This document shows, piece by piece, positions 59,523 through 64,000 of a DNA stretch of 64,000 bases. This DNA comes from Geminisphaera colitermitum TAV2 (GTDB lineage Bacteria > Verrucomicrobiota > Verrucomicrobiia > Opitutales > Opitutaceae): contig NZ_ABEA03000005.1 of NCBI RefSeq assembly GCF_000171235.2, positions 23,167-87,166 of the forward strand. Reading direction: 5' to 3'. The translations under genes and the position numbers were made by a program. Numbering within the stretch: position 1 is the stretch's first letter; each line of letters opens with the position of its first letter. A model generated the notes under the pieces. That model did no database searches. It was not told where the DNA came from and was given only the letters and a program-made list of their open reading frames with translations.

Positions 59523-59893
59523 TGGCGAAAACCAGCCCAGCATCGTGCCTACGATCCCGGTCTTTTTTAACCGCGAATGGACGCCAATGTTCGCGTTTCG
59601 AGCGCAGCGACAGTCCGCCATAAAGGCTGGGTTTCCCGCAACGGCGCCACGTTCGCAACGGCTCAGACGGGAACCGTTGCGGGCGTGGTGAGCGTGGCGG
59701 GAAATCCTTCATTCTGCCCGTCAACGCGCGCAACCATTGGTTTTTATGGCGGAACCTTCCCGGAATCGCCGACCCTCTCATCAGATTCCACTCTGGACGT
59801 CCGCCGGATTTCTGGCGAAAGTGAACGGCATCACCCCGTTTTCAATGTCACACCTTGCGGTGATCCACCGGCATCTTCCTTATCATCTCTTTT
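59523..59893. other. Intergenic stretch with no recognisable gene
   Basis: About 370 bp between the divergent PEP-CTERM gene and the esterase. Short plus-strand frames in it show no homology. It holds an inverted repeat (GCAACGGCGCCACGTTCGCA and GAACCGTTGCGGGC) but no other feature. Confidence 0.45.
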
Positions 59894-60790
59894 ATGTACC
59901 ATTCGCCCAAATCCCCTTCCGCCCGTTTCTGCTTCCTGCGTCGCCTGTCGCAATGGGGCGCTGCCAGTTTCGCCATGGTTGCGTTTGCTGTGCTGGTGAG
60001 TGCGTCCGAGGTCACAATCCAGCGTGATATTGTTTATTATGCTCCGGCCGGGGAGACCGATGCGGCCATCGATGAGTTTTGCCGGCTCGATCTCTATCTT
60101 CCCAAGGTATCTCCCGCCGGAGGTTTTCCCCTGATTGTTTTGTTCCATGGAGGGGGACTCCATACCGGCTCACGGGAGAGGATGGCCGCCTTGGCCGAAC
60201 GTTTTGCATCGGCCGGGATCGCGGTGGCCAATGCCACTTATCGTCTCCATCCCGGAGTGAAGTTCCCCGTCTATGTTGAGGACGCGGCCCGGGCCGTCGC
60301 TTGGGCCGCGCAGCATGGCGAAAGCAAGGGTATGCGCCCGGGGGCGCTCTTCGTGGGCGGGCATTCCGCCGGTGGTTATCTGGCCGCGCTGCTGGCCACG
60401 GACGCACAATATCTACGAAAAGCAGGAGTGCCTGACGGAGGTGTTGCCGGATACATTCCCATCAGCGGCCAGTTGATCACCCATTCCCAAGTGCGAGAAG
60501 AGCTTGGCCTGACACGACTCAGCATCCTCAGCAATGAGGCCGCCCCGCTGTACCATTTACGCCGGGATATGGCGCCAATCCTGTTTCTCGTAGGCGATAA
60601 AGATATGCCGGCACGTGTGGAAGAGACGCGTCTCTTCGTGGCAGCTGCGAATGACATCGCAAAGAACCCCAACGTCTCGGTCTTGGTGGTGCCTGATCGC
60701 AATCACGGCTCCATCCGCAGTCGATTGCTCACTCAGGACGACCCGGGCGGCGTGGCGGTAATGGAGTTCATCCGCAAGTGGACCCCGTGA
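59894..60790 (+). CDS. Alpha/beta-hydrolase esterase/lipase
   Basis: 298 residues, exported (signal around FAMVAFAVLVSASE). The oxyanion motif is FPLIVLFHGGGLHTGSRERM (HGGG), the nucleophile Ser in LFVGGHSAGGYLAALLATDA near residue 150, the Asp in LFLVGDKDMPARVEETRLFV and the His in PDRNHGSIRSR. This is the hormone-sensitive lipase or acetyl-esterase pattern. It cleaves short acyl or acetyl esters; it may complement the CE7 and NodB enzymes. It is divergent from locus B. An IS5 element follows at 60945. Confidence 0.9.
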   Translation: MYHSPKSPSARFCFLRRLSQWGAASFAMVAFAVLVSASEVTIQRDIVYYAPAGETDAAIDEFCRLDLYLPKVSPAGGFPLIVLFHGGGLHTGSRERMAALAERFASAGIAVANATYRLHPGVKFPVYVEDAARAVAWAAQHGESKGMRPGALFVGGHSAGGYLAALLATDAQYLRKAGVPDGGVAGYIPISGQLITHSQVREELGLTRLSILSNEAAPLYHLRRDMAPILFLVGDKDMPARVEETRLFVAAANDIAKNPNVSVLVVPDRNHGSIRSRLLTQDDPGGVAVMEFIRKWTP

Positions 60791-60953
60791 GAAATCTCCG
60801 AGGGACTTCAACCCAATTCACCTCTCTCCGGGAGATCTCAAGGTGACTTCTAAGATTACAACAGAGGACGCAGAGGGAACACAGAGAGCAGTGAGGGCAC
60901 AAGGACTTCTGAGGTCTCAAAAAATTCTCCAGCCTATCATCTAGAGCGTGTAG

Positions 60954-61328
60954 TCACGAGATTGAAGCCCAGAGGATGGCACACCTGAATTGGACGGCAG
61001 CGAGGAAAGAGGAGGCTCGTTTTGCGTATCGGGTTGCGATGCCGCGCCATTGCTTGAGTCGTAGGAATGCATTTTCTACCAGATGCCTGATCCGATAAAG
61101 ATAAGGGTCATATTCGCGTTGTTCTATGCGATTGGTCTTTGGAGGAATCTGCGGGCAGATGCCTGCGGCCTGCGCCATTTCGATGATGGCGTTGGTGTCA
61201 TATCCCTTGTCGGCGATCAGATGGTCTGCGGCAATGCCTTCAATCAACCTGCCAGCCTGTGTGCAATCAGCCGTGGAACCCGCTGTAACAATGACTCGCA
61301 CCGGCATACCATGCGCATCCACGGCCAA
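60954..61328 (-). CDS. IS5-family transposase, downstream frame (OrfB)
   Basis: 124-residue C-terminal part. It contains LAVDAHGMPVRVIVTAGSTA, the second catalytic Asp in ADHLIADKGYDTNAIIEMA, and the Glu in RIRHLVENAFLRLKQWRGIA. It joins OrfA after the slippery run A-AAA-GGG near 61345-61360 by a -1 shift (TKGG then RNTKLHLAVDAHG). Confidence 0.85.
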   Translation of the reverse strand: MAVDAHGMPVRVIVTAGSTADCTQAGRLIEGIAADHLIADKGYDTNAIIEMAQAAGICPQIPPKTNRIEQREYDPYLYRIRHLVENAFLRLKQWRGIATRYAKRASSFLAAVQFRCAILWASIS

Positions 61329-61735
61329 ATGTAGTTTGGTGTTTCGCCCCCTTTTGTCAGACCGATCGCCTCGTTTCCACCTCTGGCTCCCGCCGCATGC
61401 GGATGGATTTTGACATGACTGGCATCAATCATCAGCCACTCGAAATCGGGCTCGTTCATCAGTTCCGACAACAGGCGCTCCCAATGCCCCTTGTCTCTCC
61501 AGCGACAAAAACGCCTGTGCGTGTTGCCCCACCCTCCGTAATCCTCTGGAAGATCCCTCCAAGGCGCACCAGTGCGTAAAATCCACAGAACCGCGTTGAG
61601 GAACTTGCGGTTGTCCTCCGCCACCCCTCCCCACGCTCCTTTCCTTCCAGGTAGCAGCGGCTCCAGAACGCGCCAAACTCGGTCCGAAATATCGTGACGG
61701 TGTTGATCTTTCGCCATGCTGACATTCTCCATCAC
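61244..61735 (-). CDS. IS5-family transposase, upstream frame (OrfA)
   Basis: 163 residues. N-terminal DUF4096 region (HDISDRVWRVLEPLLPGRKG, KFLNAVLWILRTGAPWRDLP) and the first Asp in WLMIDASHVKIHPHAAGARG. The part after GLTKGGE is translated in the wrong frame; the element needs a -1 slip to make the full DDE enzyme. Confidence 0.85.
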   Translation of the reverse strand: MMENVSMAKDQHRHDISDRVWRVLEPLLPGRKGAWGGVAEDNRKFLNAVLWILRTGAPWRDLPEDYGGWGNTHRRFCRWRDKGHWERLLSELMNEPDFEWLMIDASHVKIHPHAAGARGGNEAIGLTKGGETPNYIWPWMRMVCRCESLLQRVPRLIAHRLAG

Positions 61736-61773
61736 GAAAAAAAACAGTCAACCTTATCTCGTGACTACACGCT

Positions 61774-61954
61774 CTAGAGCATTTTCAGTTGATGTGTATC
61801 CGTTGTCTTAATGGTAGGGAGGCCTCTCCGAGGCCTCCGTGAGCGTGGTGAGAGGATACGAAATTCATAGGTGGTTGGAGCGTGGTTTCGGAGGCCTCGG
61901 AGAGGCCTCCCTACCGTTAAGACGATGACTACAACTCAACTGAAAATGCTCTAG
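61774..61954. mobile_element. MITE-like repeat, copy 3 (best-preserved)
   Basis: CTAG, then AGCATTTTCAGTTGA, and at the right end TCAACTGAAAATGCT, then CTAG: 15-bp perfect inverted ends with a CTAG direct repeat. Internal palindromes GGTAGGGAGGCCTCTCCGAG and CTCGGAGAGGCCTCCCTACC frame a short variable core. It starts at the very CTAG that ends the IS at 60945-61773. Confidence 0.85.
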
Positions 61955-61962
61955 AACCTCCC

Positions 61963-64000
61963 TCAAGAGTAGGTGTCCACCAGTGATTGATGACGTAGTT
62001 TTTTTTCAATGACGACTTTGCTCGTGGCGTGGTCAAGGGTGAGGGTGACTTCCTTTTTCTCACCGGGATAGAGGTCGAAGTAGTTGTCGTCCGCCGCGTG
62101 CGTCAGGCCGGGGAGGTCGAAGGCGAAGCGGTGTTGGAAGACGGGCGAGGTGAAGGTGAGCACGAAACGTTTTGAGTCCTTGGGGTCGGGCTGGCGCACG
62201 GTGGTCTTGGTTTTCGCACGCGGGAGGGCGAGGAAGCGCGGGGGCGTCAGGAATACGGTGTCCTGACTCACGGTGCGTCCGCCGGTGTCGAGCGCGATGC
62301 GCAGATAAAGGTTGTCGCGTCCGTGGCGTTCCATGAGGGAGGCAAGGCGGAGGGTTTTTTGTTTCACGCTTTCGCCGTGGCGGAGGGCGACGGTTTTTTT
62401 GCCGGAGAGGAGGATGCGTCCGTCGAGGTGAAAGAGGTCCCAGCGCAGCGTGCCGCGGGCGGGCGCGGGGGCGTCGTAAACGGTGTAAAGGTGGACTTCG
62501 TCAACAGTGCTGCGGCGGTAGTTGCCGATGGTCGGGGCTTCGTCGCCGGGGACGTGCGCGCTGGCAATGGCGGGGGCGTTGAAGCGGCGGGCGGCGTGGT
62601 GCAGGGCTTTCCAGCGTCCGGTGTGTTCGATGGAGGACCAGGAGGCGACGGGCCAGCAGTCGTTGAGTTGCCAGTAGATCGCGCCCATGCAGCGGGGGGT
62701 GAGGCGGCGGTAGTGCTCGATGCCGGTCTGCATGCAGTAGGCTTGGTTGAGTTGGGAGAGGTAGATGAGGGCGTCTTGCGACTTGGGCAGACGGTAGCGG
62801 CGGGATACGTAGTCGAGGATGATCTGGTTGCCGGCGCGATTTTTCTGATGATTTTCCATCGTGGGGCCGAAGATGTTGGCGTCACCGGGTGGACAGAAGG
62901 TGGCGTTGGTCTGGGGCGAGGAATAGCTTTGCATCCCAAATTCGGATACAAAGCGGAATTGGTATTTTTCGTAGTCTTTGACCGGTTTGCGGGCGTGCCA
63001 GACGTCCCAGAAATGTTTGTCGCCGCGTTTCTCGCTGACTTCGTGTCCGCATTCGTAGTCGCCGCTCCATTCGGAGCTGGGCCAGTAGGGGGTGACGCCG
63101 TCGTGGGCGGCAATGGCATCGGGGAGGGTTTGGTGGAAGATGCGTTCGTATCCGGCTTTGCTTTCGGGGGTGGCGAGGATGTCGTTTTTGAAGATTTGAA
63201 CGAGTTCGTTGTTGCCGCACCAAAGGGCGAGCGAGGCGTGGTGGTGGAGGCGACGGACTTGGTAATGGGCTTCGGCGCGGACGTTTTGGACGAAGGCGTC
63301 GTTGTGGGGATAGAGGGTGCAGGCGAACATGAAGTCGTGCCAGAGGAGGAGGCCGAGTTCGTCGCAGAGATCATAAAAATGTTCGCTTTCGTAGATGCCG
63401 CCTCCCCAGAGGCGTATGCAGTTGAGGTTGGCTTGGGCGGCGGAGTGGAGGTCGCGGGCGTAGTCGGCGCGGGTGAGGTCGGCAACGAAGGAGTGGGCGG
63501 GTATCCAGTTGGCGCCTTTGATGAAGATAGGGCGTCCGTTGACGAGGAATTGGAAGGATTCGCCCCACTCGTCGGGGTGGCGGTCGAGCTGGATGGTGCG
63601 CAGGCCGACGCGCTTCGCGCGAACATCCAACGTCGAACATCCAACATCCAACGTCGAAGTGGAGGTGAAGGGGGGGGAGGGGGGCTGGTTGTCTGTGGTT
63701 GGTTGTTGGCTGTTCGTCGTTGGATGTTGGTTGTTGGATGTTCGAGGTTGGATGTTCGGTGGAGGCGGCGTCGCCGCCTCCACCGTGAGTTCGATGTCGT
63801 AGAGGGGTTGCGCGCCTTGTCCGGCGGGCCACCAGAGTTGGGCGTCGGGGATGCGGAGGTTGCGGGGGGGTGGGGGGGGGGAGGATTTCGTGGAGTGCGG
63901 CGATTCATCGCCGCTTTGGACGATGCGATTTATCGCGTCGCTCGGCGGAGGGGTGGCGGGCCGTTGAAACGGCCCGTCAAAGCGGCGATGAATCGCCGCA
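61963..64000 (-). CDS. GH2 beta-mannosidase, 5' end beyond window, with in-frame repeat insertions
   Basis: Partial enzyme, about 678 codons visible; the frame is open to the window end with no stop. TIM-barrel marks are strong: KRVGLRTIQLDRHPDEWGES, GRPIFIKGANWIPAHSFVAD, CIRLWGGGIYESEHFYDLCD, acid/base Glu in LWCGNNELVQIFK and nucleophile in FRFVSEFGMQSYS. The Ig-like domain upstream (IPDAQLWWPAGQGAQPLYDI) is interrupted twice. Before NLRIPDAQ lies about 35 residues of palindromic repeat (including VQSGDESPHSTKSS then PPPPP). Between ELTVEAA and RAKRVGLR lies about 45 residues of Asn/Gln/Thr/Pro-rich repeat DNA (SNNQHPTTNSQQPTTDNQPP). Both are read in frame. It hydrolyses terminal beta-mannose or related sugars; the inserts are unusual. 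Confidence 0.88.
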   Translation of the reverse strand, partial: AAIHRRFDGPFQRPATPPPSDAINRIVQSGDESPHSTKSSPPPPPRNLRIPDAQLWWPAGQGAQPLYDIELTVEAATPPPPNIQPRTSNNQHPTTNSQQPTTDNQPPSPPFTSTSTLDVGCSTLDVRAKRVGLRTIQLDRHPDEWGESFQFLVNGRPIFIKGANWIPAHSFVADLTRADYARDLHSAAQANLNCIRLWGGGIYESEHFYDLCDELGLLLWHDFMFACTLYPHNDAFVQNVRAEAHYQVRRLHHHASLALWCGNNELVQIFKNDILATPESKAGYERIFHQTLPDAIAAHDGVTPYWPSSEWSGDYECGHEVSEKRGDKHFWDVWHARKPVKDYEKYQFRFVSEFGMQSYSSPQTNATFCPPGDANIFGPTMENHQKNRAGNQIILDYVSRRYRLPKSQDALIYLSQLNQAYCMQTGIEHYRRLTPRCMGAIYWQLNDCWPVASWSSIEHTGRWKALHHAARRFNAPAIASAHVPGDEAPTIGNYRRSTVDEVHLYTVYDAPAPARGTLRWDLFHLDGRILLSGKKTVALRHGESVKQKTLRLASLMERHGRDNLYLRIALDTGGRTVSQDTVFLTPPRFLALPRAKTKTTVRQPDPKDSKRFVLTFTSPVFQHRFAFDLPGLTHAADDNYFDLYPGEKKEVTLTLDHATSKVVIEKKLRHQSLVDTYS
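63625..63760. repeat. Short-unit repeat (TTGGATGTT type) inside the beta-mannosidase gene
   Basis: Repeats of AACATCCAACGTCG at the left and TTGGATGTTGGTTGTTGGATG at the right are mutually complementary, so the stretch forms a long imperfect hairpin. It is read as Asn/Gln/Thr/Pro-rich protein. Such LDVGCSMLDV-type encoded arrays occur widely in Verrucomicrobia and Planctomycetes. Confidence 0.65.
63895..64000. repeat. Palindromic element inside the beta-mannosidase gene
   Basis: Begins GTGCGGCGATTCATCGCCGC and ends at the window edge with GCGGCGATGAATCGCCGCA, its complement. In between is a GC-rich inverted core (GGGCCGTTGAAACGGCCC). It is a relative of the element at 41719. Here it lies in the coding frame. 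Confidence 0.7.

Larger units (their letters stand above)
60945..61773 (-). mobile_element. IS5-family insertion sequence (829 bp) with CTAG target duplication
   Basis: Terminal repeats AGCGTGTAGTCACGAGAT at both ends (perfect for 18 bp). They are flanked by the 4-bp direct repeat CTAG (60941-60944 and 61774-61777), the YTAR type expected for the IS5 family. It carries one transposase split in two overlapping frames. A 90-bp relic lies at 18917. Confidence 0.9.

Noticed and set aside
63625..63760. CRISPR array
   Set aside because: Units are short and irregular, with no spacer structure, and the two arms are complementary. It is a repeat hairpin within a coding frame.

Overview
The window looks like the chromosome of a Verrucomicrobiota bacterium, most likely an Opitutaceae relative. 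The evidence is several PEP-CTERM sorting signals (VPEP or IPEP, hydrophobic stretch, RRR-type tail), several pseudopilin-like proteins with GFTLIELL-type N-termini next to glycoside hydrolases, many large secreted polysaccharide-active enzymes, and high GC. No rRNA, convincing tRNA or CRISPR array was seen.

Layout. (1) 1-10.4 kb, glycan locus A: a minus-strand run of a pectate-lyase-like protein (cut by the window start), a PEP-CTERM protein and a pectate-lyase/LamG-like/dockerin/SGNH protein. Divergent to it are a GH29 alpha-L-fucosidase, a 2-hydroxyacid dehydrogenase and another PEP-CTERM protein. A repeated 14-bp operator-like motif links the two arms. (2) 10.4-15.3 kb, an accessory patch: remnants of a helicase-like gene, a Cap4-like nuclease and a TrlF-like ATPase, an unrecognised 562-residue protein, and a small membrane protein whose last codons are displaced by an IS5-family element. 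(3) 15.3-31.5 kb, an envelope and general stress locus: two paralogous ECF-type sigma factors, BON-domain proteins, DUF3185, DUF1328, ElaB/YqjD, YqjE and YqjK-like proteins, a KefB/YbaL-type antiporter, a CheB-CheR-PAS protein overlapping a PAS histidine kinase, a DUF3494 PEP-CTERM protein, CsbD, dodecin, a carbonic-anhydrase-like protein without metal ligands, and a NarL-type response regulator preceded by the tail of a lost kinase. Four of these genes share an 18-bp upstream motif (TAGGGTTASACCCCATAG). (4) 31.7-33.8 kb, a compact trio: RNA polymerase omega, GroEL and ribosomal protein bL35, away from their usual partners and so probably second copies. (5) 33.8-43.7 kb, mixed genes: B12-dependent radical SAM, histone-H1-like protein, PurF, TPR, LysM, Nudix, Gfo/Idh/MocA oxidoreductase, ThuA and AraC. 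(6) 43.9-59.4 kb, glycan locus B on the minus strand: two PEP-CTERM-type secreted proteins, GH115, two pseudopilins, a 1597-residue LamG-GH2 enzyme, a CE7 esterase, a pseudopilin fused to a NodB deacetylase domain, and a GH2 enzyme. The mix of GH115, CE7 and NodB suggests acetylated glucuronoxylan. An 18-bp operator-like site lies before both the first and the last gene. (7) 59.9-64 kb: an esterase, an IS5-family element abutting a MITE, and a GH2 beta-mannosidase running off the window end with repeat DNA translated in frame.

Two features run through the window. Long G or C homopolymers (10-19 nt) lie inside genes (AraC, Nudix, GH115, GH2) and between genes. Several short repeat families (MITE, palindromic elements) are also present. 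Coordinates of partial genes and start choices are reasoned from sequence only; family assignments are from motif recognition, not database search.
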